Assembly (NCBI GenBank): GCA_024688095.1
Contig: JAILEJ010000220.1
Location: 1-12,264, forward strand
Reading direction: 5' to 3'
Origin: Butyrivibrio sp.
GTDB taxonomy: Bacteria; Bacillota; Clostridia; Lachnospirales; Lachnospiraceae
Length of the DNA: 12,264 bases
The position numbers were made by a program, and so were the translations under genes. Shown piece by piece: positions 1 through 6,711 of the stretch. A model generated the notes under the pieces. It did not search any database and was not told where the DNA came from. It saw only the letters and a program-made list of their open reading frames with translations. The stretch's first letter is position 1; every line of letters begins with the position of its first letter.

Positions 1-909
1 ACCACATGCTATTGAACGTGTGATATTGAGAATAAGATTTGCAAGCTTTACAAGTTCAACAAGTATCTGAGTCATGTAGTTATAAAGTGCAACAACTTCA
101 CCCTGTGTAAGTCTTCCACTATTTACATTTATAGCACCGCTGTAAATAAGGATAATAATTCCAATATTTAAAAATACATATGTAGCAGGATTCATAAGTG
201 CCGTAACAGATCCTACCTTTTGCTGAAGTCCTGTAAGAATATTATTTTTATCCTGGAAAGTATTTTTCTCTTTTTCTTCAAGCCCAAATGCTCTTACAAC
301 TCTGACTCCGCTTAAATTTTCTCTTGTAAGACCTGTTACTTTATCAAGAGCTCTTTGAACATTTCTGTATCTTGGAATACTCCAAAGCATAATTCCAAAA
401 ACTACAACAGAAAGAATTATAATTGTCACAGCAAATATAAGTGCCTGTTTATAGTCTATTGCAAAAGCCATTATCATAGCACCAAAAACAACAAAAGGGG
501 ATCTTAAAAGAAGTCTTAAAGTAAGATTAATTCCCTGCTGTACCTGGTTCATATCACTAGTCATACGGGTAATCATCGTAGATGTACCAAGTGTATCTAT
601 TTCAGAATATGATAGATTCTGAATATTATTAAACAGATCATGTTTTACACTCTTAGCAAAACCTGTTGCTGCTTTAGCCGCAAAATATTGCGCAGTAACA
701 GAAAAGACGAATCCAATTGCAGCAAGTAAAATAAGCAAAATGCACATTTTAAATACATATGGCTTATCACCATTCTTAATACCATTATCAATTAAAGCTG
801 CAACTACAAGAGGTACAATAAGCTCAAAAGACGCTTCTAAAAGTTTAAAAAGCGGTCCAAGAATACTCTCTTTCGTATACATTTTAAGATATTTAAGTAA
901 TTTAACCAA
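1..909 (-). CDS. ABC transporter permease/ATP-binding half-molecule, N-terminal part (partial, runs off left edge)
   Basis: This encodes the membrane part of an exporter-type ABC half-transporter. The frame is open from a TTG at 909-907 to base 1, giving 303 residues with no stop; the ATP-binding domain must lie outside the window. The TTG start is chosen because AGGAGG sits about 9 bases upstream and the first downstream ATG (residue 10) has no such site. Hydrophobic segments lie near residues 28-44, 54-74, 136-152, 156-176 and 242-260, with a sixth beginning near 272. Polar stretches match the intracellular coupling loops of type I exporters, notably residues 105-125 (DTLGTSTMITRM) and 190-215 (TGLTRENLSGVRVVRAFG). 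Such proteins usually work as heterodimers encoded side by side and export drugs, lipids or peptides; the substrate cannot be read here. The gene begins 22 bases after the rsmF-like stop, so the two are probably co-transcribed. The family is secure; the cargo is unknown. Confidence 0.9.
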   Translation of the reverse strand, partial: MVKLLKYLKMYTKESILGPLFKLLEASFELIVPLVVAALIDNGIKNGDKPYVFKMCILLILLAAIGFVFSVTAQYFAAKAATGFAKSVKHDLFNNIQNLSYSEIDTLGTSTMITRMTSDMNQVQQGINLTLRLLLRSPFVVFGAMIMAFAIDYKQALIFAVTIIILSVVVFGIMLWSIPRYRNVQRALDKVTGLTRENLSGVRVVRAFGLEEKEKNTFQDKNNILTGLQQKVGSVTALMNPATYVFLNIGIIILIYSGAINVNSGRLTQGEVVALYNYMTQILVELVKLANLILNITRSIACG

Positions 910-931
910 TGAAATCTTCCTCCTAACATAT

Positions 932-2350
932 TTATTGGTAATTTATCCTAAGTCCTTTAGGGTAATGATTTTTAAGAACTGTACCTGCAAGCTTACCCCA
1001 GCCAATACTGAAGCCATCTGTAGTAATCAAAGTCCAACCCTTATTACCTTCACATCTTATAGTCTGTCCATTTAAATAACTTCTTATTTCACTATCTTCC
1101 GAAGATATTTCATGAACATTCTTAACCATTTCAGCAGACAGAAAAAGAGCAAGTGCATGTGATGGCTCAAATCTGTCTTTTTTTATTGTTCCCAAATGAA
1201 GTCCCGGTCTTAATACCTTAAGCCCACGAAGTCCTGGCATATTTTCCGGAATCAGATATAACTGTTCTCCAAATAAAATAAAATCACCATCAAACTTAAT
1301 ATTAAGAAACTCTTCTTCAAATTCCCTATATGCTTTTAAATCAGATTTTGAAAGAAGCTTATTAGAACCATTTATAATAGCCTTTGCACTTCCAGTATCA
1401 TATAGAGAATCTTTTTCAAGAACTGCAAGATAGTGACCTTCACCTTTTATTTTATGTGGCCACAATCTAATCGTCTTATCAATTCCATAAATATTTTCAT
1501 AACTATCATATATATCTTTAACACTCATATCAGCCTTTAAATAATCAAAACAACCGGGCTCCATTCCATCATATTTAAAGGCATCTACAATATGAAAATC
1601 CTTATGTCTGTTCAAAAAAGATGTAATACTTCCTTCATTCTCACCAGGAGCAAATGTACATGTAGAATATACAAGTCTTCCGCCAGGTCTTAACATAAGA
1701 GAAGCATTATCAAGAATTTCAGTCTGCCTTTCCACGCAATTTTTTACATTTTCAAGGCTCCATTCTGAAATTGCATCCTCATTTTTTCTAAACATACCTT
1801 CACCAGAACATGGCGCATCAACAAGAATTCTATCAAAATACTCTATAAATATATTTGAAAGTTTGGTTGAATCCTCATTTAAAACAAGAGCATTTCTTAC
1901 TCCTAATCTTTCCATATTAAGAGAAAGAATCTTTGCTCTGGCAGGATTTATTTCATTTGAAACAAGAATACCTTCCCCTTTCATTGCTTGTGCTATCTGG
2001 GTACTCTTACCACCTGGAGCAGCACATAGGTCAAGTACTTTCTCTCCTGGCTGAACACCAAGATAGCTTACAGGTGCCATCGCACTAGGCTCTTGTATAT
2101 AATAAACTCCGGCTTCATGATAAGGATGTTTTCCAGGAAAGAAACCTTCTTCGTAATAATATCCATTAGTATCCCATGGAACCTGTTTTTTATCCTTCGA
2201 AAATAAATCCAGACATTTTTTATTATTTCCTTTTTTTAACGTATTAAGCCTGATAGCCTGATATTTATCTGACTCAAAGCTTTTTTCAAACTTATCATAA
2301 TCTGATCCAAGCATCAGTCTCATTCTACTTTTAAATTCTTCGGGAAGCAT
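932..2350 (-). CDS. rsmF: RsmB/RsmF-family 16S rRNA (cytosine-C5) methyltransferase
   Basis: A 472-residue cytosolic SAM-dependent RNA methyltransferase that should place m5C on 16S rRNA. Visible motifs: the SAM-binding loop LDLCAAPGGK at residues 106-115, an acidic SAM contact near NEIN (132-135), the PCSG motif at 180-183 whose cysteine releases the product, and the catalytic STCTFAPGENE region at 229-239 with nucleophile Cys231. The C-terminal 130 residues form the RsmF-type RNA-binding tail and end in the GWGKLAGTVLKNHYPKGLR signature. That tail separates it from RsmB, which has an N-terminal NusB-like domain instead. The ATG is preceded by GAGGA 6-7 bases away. It is the first gene of a probable two-gene unit with the ABC transporter. 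The exact target cytosine (C1407 in the E. coli enzyme) is inferred from family membership; Firmicute relatives can differ in specificity, so the symbol is tentative. Confidence 0.88.
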   Translation of the reverse strand: MLPEEFKSRMRLMLGSDYDKFEKSFESDKYQAIRLNTLKKGNNKKCLDLFSKDKKQVPWDTNGYYYEEGFFPGKHPYHEAGVYYIQEPSAMAPVSYLGVQPGEKVLDLCAAPGGKSTQIAQAMKGEGILVSNEINPARAKILSLNMERLGVRNALVLNEDSTKLSNIFIEYFDRILVDAPCSGEGMFRKNEDAISEWSLENVKNCVERQTEILDNASLMLRPGGRLVYSTCTFAPGENEGSITSFLNRHKDFHIVDAFKYDGMEPGCFDYLKADMSVKDIYDSYENIYGIDKTIRLWPHKIKGEGHYLAVLEKDSLYDTGSAKAIINGSNKLLSKSDLKAYREFEEEFLNIKFDGDFILFGEQLYLIPENMPGLRGLKVLRPGLHLGTIKKDRFEPSHALALFLSAEMVKNVHEISSEDSEIRSYLNGQTIRCEGNKGWTLITTDGFSIGWGKLAGTVLKNHYPKGLRINYQ

Positions 2351-2384
2351 ACTAATCCTCTTTTATTAAATTACTATTTTTAGC

Positions 2385-2515
2385 ATCTGACAGATATGCA
2401 CATAAGAATCATGTGCTCTGAAGTTAAGACTCGCTTTCGAGTCTTATGCATCGGATTCAGGTTCGATTTGCAGACATATTTACATCCGAATCCATGTGCA
2501 TCCTCGCGGACATTT
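2385..2515. repeat. Cluster of inverted repeats in the rsmF leader region
   Basis: About 130 bases hold several stem-forming pairs. GCACAT/ATGTGC lies at 2398-2403/2411-2416. A perfect 9-bp stem TAAGACTCG/CGAGTCTTA with loop CTTT lies at 2425-2446. GGATTC/GAATCC lies at 2453-2458/2488-2493, flanked by ATGCA and TGCAT. A short ATCT/AGAT pair lies at 2385-2395. Base composition is clearly richer in G+C than the surrounding intergenic DNA. If rsmF is transcribed from near 2515, the whole block is its 5' leader. It resembles dispersed palindromic intergenic elements, but a structured leader RNA is equally possible. On the minus strand it also holds GAGG followed by a 14-codon ATG frame, probably incidental. 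Confidence 0.6.
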
Positions 2516-2520
2516 TATAC

Positions 2521-2551
2521 TATATATTTTTTCTTAGTTCTCTCTTCACAA
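2521..2551 (-). promoter_or_regulatory. Possible rsmF promoter (weak)
   Basis: On the minus strand TTGTGA (2551-2546) is followed by an A/T-rich run with several TATA-like hexamers: TATATA (2526-2521, spacing 19) and TATAAA slightly further on. No hexamer has both good sequence and ideal spacing, so the exact -10 is undecided. The position would place the inverted-repeat block inside the leader. Confidence 0.3.
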
Positions 2552-2723
2552 TTTATTAAGTTTTTATTAAATTAAGTAATATATTCGCAATATAGGTTAA
2601 AAATATGTGTTATAAAATTATATATATTCATAAAACCCGCATATTTATTATAAAGAAATAATAATTATAAGACAATGCCTACCTTATTAACAGTTTTTGA
2701 ACCAAGTTTTAATTGAATATTTA

Positions 2724-2753
2724 TTGTTTGTTTAGTAAACTAATTAATATAAT
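2724..2753 (+). promoter_or_regulatory. Promoter of the ROK regulator
   Basis: TTGTTT (2724-2729) and a perfect TATAAT (2748-2753) are separated by 18 bases, a sigma-A-type arrangement. The expected start is near 2760, giving a very short leader before the GAGG site (2765-2768) and the ATG at 2775. Confidence 0.6.
2727..2743. promoter_or_regulatory. Palindromic operator candidate within the ROK promoter
   Basis: TTTGTTTAGTAAACTAA is a 17-bp dyad around a central G, with a perfect core GTTTAGTAAAC and one mismatched pair outside it. It fills the space between -35 and -10, where a bound repressor would block transcription. Half-sites of the TTAGTTTG/CAAACTAA kind are known for XylR-type ROK repressors, and this site has a related but shorter look. 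Autorepression by the gene product is the simplest reading. Confidence 0.55.
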
Positions 2754-2774
2754 TATTATTTGTCGAGGTAAAAA

Positions 2775-3902
2775 ATGCAAACAGGAAGCAAAGAATTAAT
2801 CAGAGATATAAATACATCCTTAATTTTAAGGCAAATCCTAAATGAAGGAAGTATGTCGAGGGCTGAACTATCCAAAACACTGGGATTATCAAAGGCAACA
2901 GTTTCTGCAATAGTTCAGATTTTAATTGAAAAGAAACTCCTTATCGAAACAGGTCCTGGAGAATCAACATCTGGCAGACGTCCAACCAAACTTAGCCTCT
3001 ACTCTTCTACAGGTTTTATTATATCAATAGATATCGATTATACCAAAATTTATTGTATGCTTTCAAATCTTTCAGGTGAGGAGGTTGCTTCTTTAAACAT
3101 CAAAAATATTTACGATGACAAATCAATTACTAATGAAATACTAACTGCAGTAAATAAATTATCAAAAGATATTCCTGAATGTCCTTATGGGCTGATAGGT
3201 ATATCTGTTGCCATTCATGGTATTGTTCATGATAATCAGATTATTTTTACACCATATTATAATTTTGAAAAATCTGATCTGTCTCAAACTTTATCCAATG
3301 AATTTGAAGTTCCTGTTTTTATAAATAATGAGGCTAATCTGTCAGCAATTGGTGAGCATACTTTTTGTAATAATTCTAAAAACCTGATAAGCGTATCTAT
3401 TCATTCAGGCATAGGACTTGGGTTAATACTAAATAATGAACTCTATGAAGGTCAATTTGGAAGTGCCGGTGAATTTGGTCATACAATAATTGTGCCAAGA
3501 GGAAGAATATGTCCATGTGGAAATCGTGGCTGCATTGAGCAGTATGCATCTGAACGTATATTATTAAAAACATTAGGAAATCAAATTGGAAATGATAATA
3601 TTACAATTGATGATTTTGTTAAAATGGTAGAAAGCGGTAATGAATATGCCCTTCACCAACTCGAAGACTTTAAGTTATACATCAGTATAGGACTCAATAA
3701 TATTATCAAACTATATGATCCAGAACTCATAATTATCAACTGTGATATTCTTGCTGCTATTCCTGATGCTTTAGAAGACATATTAAATATTATTACTACC
3801 TCTGGTAATAAAAAATGTAAAATACAAATATCAACAATGCTTGATAAGGCAATTCTCTTAGGTGGCGTTGTTGTGGTACGAAATAACTTTTTGGATATAT
3901 AA
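2775..3902 (+). CDS. ROK-family transcriptional repressor (XylR/NagC type)
   Basis: A 375-residue sugar-responsive repressor. Residues 13-75 form a winged helix-turn-helix (LSKTLGLSKATVSAIVQILI) ending in the SGRRPTKL wing typical of ROK regulators. The remainder is an actin-like sugar-kinase fold. The ROK zinc site is intact: His236 in EFGH and Cys246, Cys248, Cys253 in CPCGNRGC, followed by IEQYAS. The kinase function looks lost: the catalytic Asp position reads NNEAN (184-188, Glu instead of Asp), and the N-terminal phosphate loop DIDYTK lacks the usual DxGGT form. It should therefore bind a sugar and release DNA rather than phosphorylate. No sugar transporter or catabolic gene is visible nearby, so the inducer cannot be read. 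It stands alone, divergent from rsmF, and ends at the convergent terminator near 3990. The GAGG at 2765-2768 fixes the start. Confidence 0.9.
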   Translation: MQTGSKELIRDINTSLILRQILNEGSMSRAELSKTLGLSKATVSAIVQILIEKKLLIETGPGESTSGRRPTKLSLYSSTGFIISIDIDYTKIYCMLSNLSGEEVASLNIKNIYDDKSITNEILTAVNKLSKDIPECPYGLIGISVAIHGIVHDNQIIFTPYYNFEKSDLSQTLSNEFEVPVFINNEANLSAIGEHTFCNNSKNLISVSIHSGIGLGLILNNELYEGQFGSAGEFGHTIIVPRGRICPCGNRGCIEQYASERILLKTLGNQIGNDNITIDDFVKMVESGNEYALHQLEDFKLYISIGLNNIIKLYDPELIIINCDILAAIPDALEDILNIITTSGNKKCKIQISTMLDKAILLGGVVVVRNNFLDI

Positions 3903-3979
3903 AAAGATTCCAAAATAATGAGTAAAATTATTACAAAATTTTGAACAGATATAACAAATCAGCTATTTTTTGCAAAAAT

Positions 3980-4007
3980 AAAAGGGCCACATTTATGTGA
4001 CCCTTTT
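3980..4007 (-). terminator. Terminator between convergent genes
   Basis: AAAAGGG pairs with CCCTTTT, then a C/A mismatch, then CACA with TGTG around a TTTA loop. On the minus strand the stem ends in CCCTTTTATTTTTG, a good U-tract 18 bases after the stop of the 97-aa gene. On the plus strand it ends in CCCTTTTATAA, so it may also stop ROK transcription. Confidence 0.75.
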
Positions 4008-4024
4008 ATAAACTAGCTATATAT

Positions 4025-4318
4025 TTATGCAAATGTTCTACATTCCATATAATAATATCTGTCAACCTCTGAAGCTAAACGCCAGAGTTTTTCAAAAGGT
4101 TTAAAACCTCTGTAACCTGCGAGCCAATTGCTAAGACCCATCATTGCCTTATCAGAACCAATCATTACTTTTCTGTGTGCTGCTGAAATCATACGCTTAA
4201 CATAATCATGAAAACTTACAAGAAAATCAGCAGTCTTCTTATCATCAACATGAATATCTGAAATGCAATCACTTAATTCTATTAGCTTGCCCTCAAGTGT
4301 CTCATATTTATCCTTCAT
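4025..4318 (-). CDS. Hypothetical 97-residue protein
   Basis: I do not recognise this protein. The frame could be extended upstream to 4384, but the ATG at 4318 is chosen because AAAGGAG lies about 9 bases before it and the extension overlaps the promoter-like TATAAT. The product is soluble, without signal peptide or membrane helix. It is mixed in charge, with predicted helices at about 1-25 and 27-60, and a C-terminal part rich in aromatics (LSNWLAGYRGF near 62-72, RYYYMECR near 87-94). Cysteines occur at 18 and 93 only and do not form a metal motif. It is a single-gene unit with its own terminator at 3980-4007. A minus-strand TATAAT lies at 4377-4372 inside a 15-bp palindrome. Codon use matches the neighbours and the frame is preserved, so it is probably real. 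Confidence 0.65.
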   Translation of the reverse strand: MKDKYETLEGKLIELSDCISDIHVDDKKTADFLVSFHDYVKRMISAAHRKVMIGSDKAMMGLSNWLAGYRGFKPFEKLWRLASEVDRYYYMECRTFA

Positions 4319-4364
4319 AAGCACACTCTCCTTTCCAAAAAAAATCCCCCGAAATTTTTTGTTG

Positions 4365-4379
4365 GTATAATTATTATAC
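4365..4379 (-). promoter_or_regulatory. TATAAT within a 15-bp palindrome upstream of the 97-aa gene
   Basis: GTATAATTATTATAC is a perfect dyad around a central T. Read on the minus strand it contains TATAAT, about 55 bases before the chosen ATG. No convincing -35 is found at normal spacing (TGTACT at 18 bases is poor), so a regulator binding the dyad is possible; an A/T palindrome can also arise by chance. Confidence 0.35.
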
Positions 4380-4473
4380 ACCATTTTCTTTCAAAAGTAC
4401 ATATTGATTTTCCTGAATTTATTGTTTTATAAGGCTTTAAATAACATTATTGAGATTTTAGTTTCCATTAGAG

Positions 4474-4512
4474 AAAATTAATACAGGCATAAAAGCCTGT
4501 ACTTAATTTTTT
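4474..4512 (-). terminator. Terminator of the small transcription unit
   Basis: AAAATTAA-TACAGGC pairs with GCCTGTA-C-TTAATTTT around an ATAAAA loop: 15 pairs with one bulged C. The A and T ends give a short U-run in both directions. It sits about 80 bases past the stop of the 47-residue frame and before the promoter of the 97-aa gene. Confidence 0.6.
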
Positions 4513-4559
4513 AACAATTTTTTACACAATTGTTAAATATATAAAATCCCACACCCCAT

Positions 4560-4581
4560 TTAGTAAAATAAATTTTACTAA
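4560..4581. repeat. Perfect 10+2+10 palindrome
   Basis: The arms TTAGTAAAAT and ATTTTACTAA flank a central AA with no mismatch. It lies directly after the stop of the 47-residue frame. The same TAGTAAAAT word recurs at 4745-4753 before that frame, each copy preceded by ACCCCA. Confidence 0.6.
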
Positions 4582-4588
4582 TATATTA

Positions 4589-4732
4589 TTAAACTGCTCT
4601 CGCAGATTTAATATCAACTATCACTTTCTCTTCTTTAGCCTTACCAAACTCTGGTCTCTGTATTTTTTTCTCAGAATTTGCTCTCTGCTCATTCATAAGT
4701 TTTTTCATTCCATACATCATAGCTGTCATCAT
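4589..4732 (-). CDS. Small 47-residue open reading frame (possible small protein)
   Basis: Two adjacent ATGs at 4732 and 4729 open a frame ending in TAA at 4589. The product begins MMTAMMYGMKKLMNEQR and ends KVIVDIKSARAV. It is highly charged, with a Met-rich first 13 residues and a Lys/Glu-rich middle, and has no membrane helix or cysteine. I recognise no family. Support comes from context: a strong extended -10 promoter at 4790-4817, a leader of about 50 bases, a GGGGT site before the start (weak as a ribosome binding site), and a hairpin terminator at 4474-4512. The roughly 300-base transcript is certain only as a prediction. It could be a small-protein mRNA, or a regulatory RNA in which the frame is accidental. 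Confidence 0.5.
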   Translation of the reverse strand: MMTAMMYGMKKLMNEQRANSEKKIQRPEFGKAKEEKVIVDIKSARAV

Positions 4733-4789
4733 ACATTACCCCACTAGTAAAATTTTTTCTTATCTTCAAACTTTCCGAAGACAGTTACT

Positions 4790-4817
4790 AATATAACACA
4801 TTTTTCCGCATTGTAAA
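4790..4817 (-). promoter_or_regulatory. Extended -10 promoter of the small transcription unit
   Basis: On the minus strand TTTACA (4817-4812), 16 bases, then TATATT (4795-4790), which is preceded by TGT, making an extended -10. Transcription should start near 4783. A further palindrome, TGTAAG-GG-CTTACA, lies upstream at 4884-4897, near a TTGACA (4872-4867) that has no matching -10. Confidence 0.6.
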
Positions 4818-4948
4818 AGAGTTTTTTAATATTTTCTTAATTTTTTTTCGAAATTTTTTTATATCTTGTCAAAACGCTTTATTTGTAAGGGCTTACAGTT
4901 TAGATTGATTTAAAATAATTATTAATTTTTTCAAAATAAGAACAAAAG

Positions 4949-4980
4949 AAAAAGTGCAAGTTTCCCAACTTGCACTTTTT
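4949..4980 (-). terminator. Terminator of the DtxR-like regulator gene
   Basis: A perfect 14-bp stem, AAAAAGTGCAAGTT against AACTTGCACTTTTT with loop TCCC, is followed on the minus strand by TTTTTCTTTTG. It lies about 58 bases after the stop of the regulator gene. Confidence 0.85.
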
Positions 4981-5038
4981 ATCGTTTAAAATAATTTAGA
5001 TTCTGATAAAAATACTATACGCTCTATTTATACAGCAT

Positions 5039-5413
5039 TTATAGCTTATCCTTATTTTCTTTTATATATTTCTTAATTCCTTTAAATGTTTCTGGACTAA
5101 TTATATGTTCTATTCTACATGCATCTGTCTCAGCAGTCTGAGCATCAACTTTTGCTGTCATCATCAAAAATTTAGTAAGGTTTGTATGTCTTTCATACAC
5201 CGCCTTAGCTTTTTTCACTCCAAGATCTGTCAGTTCAAGTTCTCCATCCTCTCGCATGAGAAGAAAGCCACCCTCCTTCAATATACCAACAGCTCTGGAT
5301 ACACTTGGTCTGCTAAATCCAAGCTCTTGAGCAACATCAACGGAACGCACAGAACCATTTTTCTTTTTTAATGTATAAATAGTCTCCAGATAATCTTCAC
5401 CTGATTCATGCAT
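5039..5413 (-). CDS. DtxR/MntR-family metal-dependent transcriptional regulator
   Basis: A 124-residue metal-sensing repressor, the short form without an SH3-like third domain. Residues 1-64 form the winged helix (SVDVAQELGFSRPSVSRAVGILKEGG recognition region, then an ELELTDLG wing). Residues 65-124 form the metal-binding and dimerisation domain. By eye alignment with B. subtilis MntR the ligands are Asp7, Glu10, His76, Cys99, Glu102 and His103. Cys99 stands where MntR has Glu99 and resembles DtxR/IdeR Cys102, while Asp7 is MntR-like, so iron or manganese cannot be decided. AAAGGAGG lies about 10 bases before the ATG. It follows the DUF3793 gene by 130 bases on the same strand and has its own terminator. 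Regulators of this family commonly control iron or manganese uptake and flavodoxin. Whether it acts on the flavodoxin boxes at 6777-6818 is inferred. Confidence 0.88.
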   Translation of the reverse strand: MHESGEDYLETIYTLKKKNGSVRSVDVAQELGFSRPSVSRAVGILKEGGFLLMREDGELELTDLGVKKAKAVYERHTNLTKFLMMTAKVDAQTAETDACRIEHIISPETFKGIKKYIKENKDKL

Positions 5414-5490
5414 TCAAGCACTTCCTCCTTTCATAAAGCTATAAGCCTTAAAAACATTTTGACATAATCCATTTTGATTTATCAAGCTAT

Positions 5491-5517
5491 TTCTAATACT
5501 TTTTAATTAAATTAGAA
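5491..5517. repeat. Inverted repeat between the DUF3793 and DtxR-like genes
   Basis: TTCTAAT (5491-5497) and ATTAGAA (5511-5517) are separated by 13 A/T bases. There is no U-tract, so it is not a good terminator. A second dyad, TTGAT-TT-ATCAA, lies at 5474-5485 nearer the regulator gene. I found no convincing promoter in 5414-5543. Confidence 0.35.
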
Positions 5518-5543
5518 TAAACAAACAATAAATAGATAATTTA

Positions 5544-6128
5544 TCAGCAAATACCAAGCATGGAAACCCTGTCTACATTTCCAACACTCACAAACTTTAA
5601 AACCATATTTGACGTAGCTTCATCATATGCTTTAAATGTTTCCTTTGCTTTATCAGCTTGTCCATATACCTTCCAATAGCCATTAAAAATATATCCCTCT
5701 CCATCATTAACCATGAAACCATATACATCCACAAGAGGATATCCAAGCATAATTCCAAGTTCATGTGGAAAAGAACATTCCCCGTTTTGATAGCCATTGT
5801 ATTTTATAGATAATTGGTAAAGAATTTTGTCTACATCAATATCATTATACCCTAATTTTTTTAAAAAATTCAGATTATGTTCCAAAAACAAATATTCTAA
5901 TACTTTGCTTCTATTAAAGAGGAATAAAACAATTTTCCCATCTTTTCTGGATAATACATAAATTTCTATACCTGAACCACCAAGAAAATTACAAGCCTGT
6001 TTATATCCCTCTTCATTTATAACAAGCAAATTTGAAATTTTAAGACCTGAAAGAAGCGGAGCACAATGAAAAATAATTAGATGCCTAATATCATTCCAAT
6101 TCAACTTTGAATATAAATCTATACTCAT
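5544..6128 (-). CDS. DUF3793 family protein
   Basis: A roughly 194-residue cytosolic protein of unknown activity that I place in DUF3793. The family signatures seen are HCAPLLSGLKISNLL near residues 21-35, FPHELGIMLGYPLVDVYGFM near 120-139 and YWKVYG near 151-156, followed by a helix ending in FKAYDEAT. A GTG at 6143 would add five residues. The ATG at 6128 is preferred because AGGTGG lies about 11 bases before it, whereas the GTG has no site. It begins 52 bases after the flavodoxin stop and is probably translated from the same mRNA. DUF3793 genes are, from memory, often next to flavodoxin and iron-transport or DtxR-like genes in Clostridia, which fits here and suggests a role in iron or heme homeostasis; no enzymatic motif supports a more exact claim. 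Confidence 0.8.
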   Translation of the reverse strand: MSIDLYSKLNWNDIRHLIIFHCAPLLSGLKISNLLVINEEGYKQACNFLGGSGIEIYVLSRKDGKIVLFLFNRSKVLEYLFLEHNLNFLKKLGYNDIDVDKILYQLSIKYNGYQNGECSFPHELGIMLGYPLVDVYGFMVNDGEGYIFNGYWKVYGQADKAKETFKAYDEATSNMVLKFVSVGNVDRVSMLGIC

Positions 6129-6180
6129 AAGGAAATGTACCACCTATACATCATTTTCAAACCAATATAAAAAAATCTAA

Positions 6181-6612
6181 TTAAGCCTTTGCAAGTGCCT
6201 GCCCAAAACTCTGACATTCTGAAAGAGCATCAGCATCAGGCTCATTATTTGCCATAAGGCCTTCTCCAGTTATAACATTTGCACCTGCAGCATTCATTCT
6301 GTCTACCCAATCACGCATCCACTGTCCATCTCCCCAGCCATAAGAGCCAAAAAGACCCAACTTCTTACCACTACAAATTCCTTCATATTCAGTCATAAAT
6401 GGTTCTACAAGAGATTCTTCCAGAACTTCTGCACCCATCGCAGGACAACCAAAAGCAACTACATCATAATTATTACATGCCTCAGGTGTAATTGAATCAA
6501 ACATTGTTACTTCTACTTCTGCTCCTGCAGACTTAGCACCTTCTACAATAGCATCAGCCATCTTTTGTGTGTTTCCAGATCCTGTCCAAAAACAAACTAA
6601 AACTTTACTCAT
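6181..6612 (-). CDS. Short-chain flavodoxin
   Basis: A 143-residue FMN-binding electron carrier, soluble and cytosolic, the usual length for short-chain flavodoxins. The phosphate-binding loop is FWTGSGNTQKMA (residues 8-19, TGSGNT at 10-15). The two isoalloxazine-flanking loops are FGCPAMGAE (54-62) and GSYGWGDGQWM (89-99), with Met59 and Trp93 as probable flavin neighbours. AAAGGGG lies about 8 bases before the ATG. Flavodoxin replaces ferredoxin when iron is scarce in many anaerobes. Its place upstream of DUF3793 and a DtxR-like regulator, behind a promoter with paired palindromes, suggests metal-dependent control. The leader of about 130 bases contains two stable hairpins. No FMN-riboswitch core is seen in it. 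Confidence 0.93.
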   Translation of the reverse strand: MSKVLVCFWTGSGNTQKMADAIVEGAKSAGAEVEVTMFDSITPEACNNYDVVAFGCPAMGAEVLEESLVEPFMTEYEGICSGKKLGLFGSYGWGDGQWMRDWVDRMNAAGANVITGEGLMANNEPDADALSECQSFGQALAKA

Positions 6613-6663
6613 TATTATTTCCCCTTTCTTTTTTCTCTCCCGAATAATTTTATCCTCAAAAGT

Positions 6664-6696
6664 ATATCTGCCGCGATGGCAAGGCGCGGCAGATAT
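6664..6696 (-). promoter_or_regulatory. GC-rich hairpin in the flavodoxin leader
   Basis: ATATCTGCCGCG pairs perfectly over 12 bp with CGCGGCAGATAT around a 9-base loop. It is the most GC-rich intergenic spot here and lies about 50 bases before the ribosome binding site. No U-tract follows in either direction, so it is not an intrinsic terminator. It may stabilise the mRNA or bind a regulator. Confidence 0.55.
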
Positions 6697-6711
6697 TAGG
6701 TAGGAGATTTC

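Noticed and set aside
740..1075. Plus-strand 111-codon frame across the ABC/rsmF junction
   Set aside because: It is antisense to two well-supported genes and has no ribosome site or family resemblance. The plus-strand frames inside rny, rsmF and the regulator were rejected for the same reason.
2474..2502. Minus-strand GAGG plus ATG frame of 14 codons in the palindrome block
   Set aside because: Too short, lies in repeated structure and has no independent support; treated as incidental.
4510..4537. TTAACAATT and AATTGTTAA inverted repeat resembling a Rex site or terminator
   Set aside because: The arms are in the opposite order to the Rex consensus (TTGTTAA-N4-TTAACAA), the spacing is 8, and no U-tract follows on either strand. 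All pairs but one are A-T.
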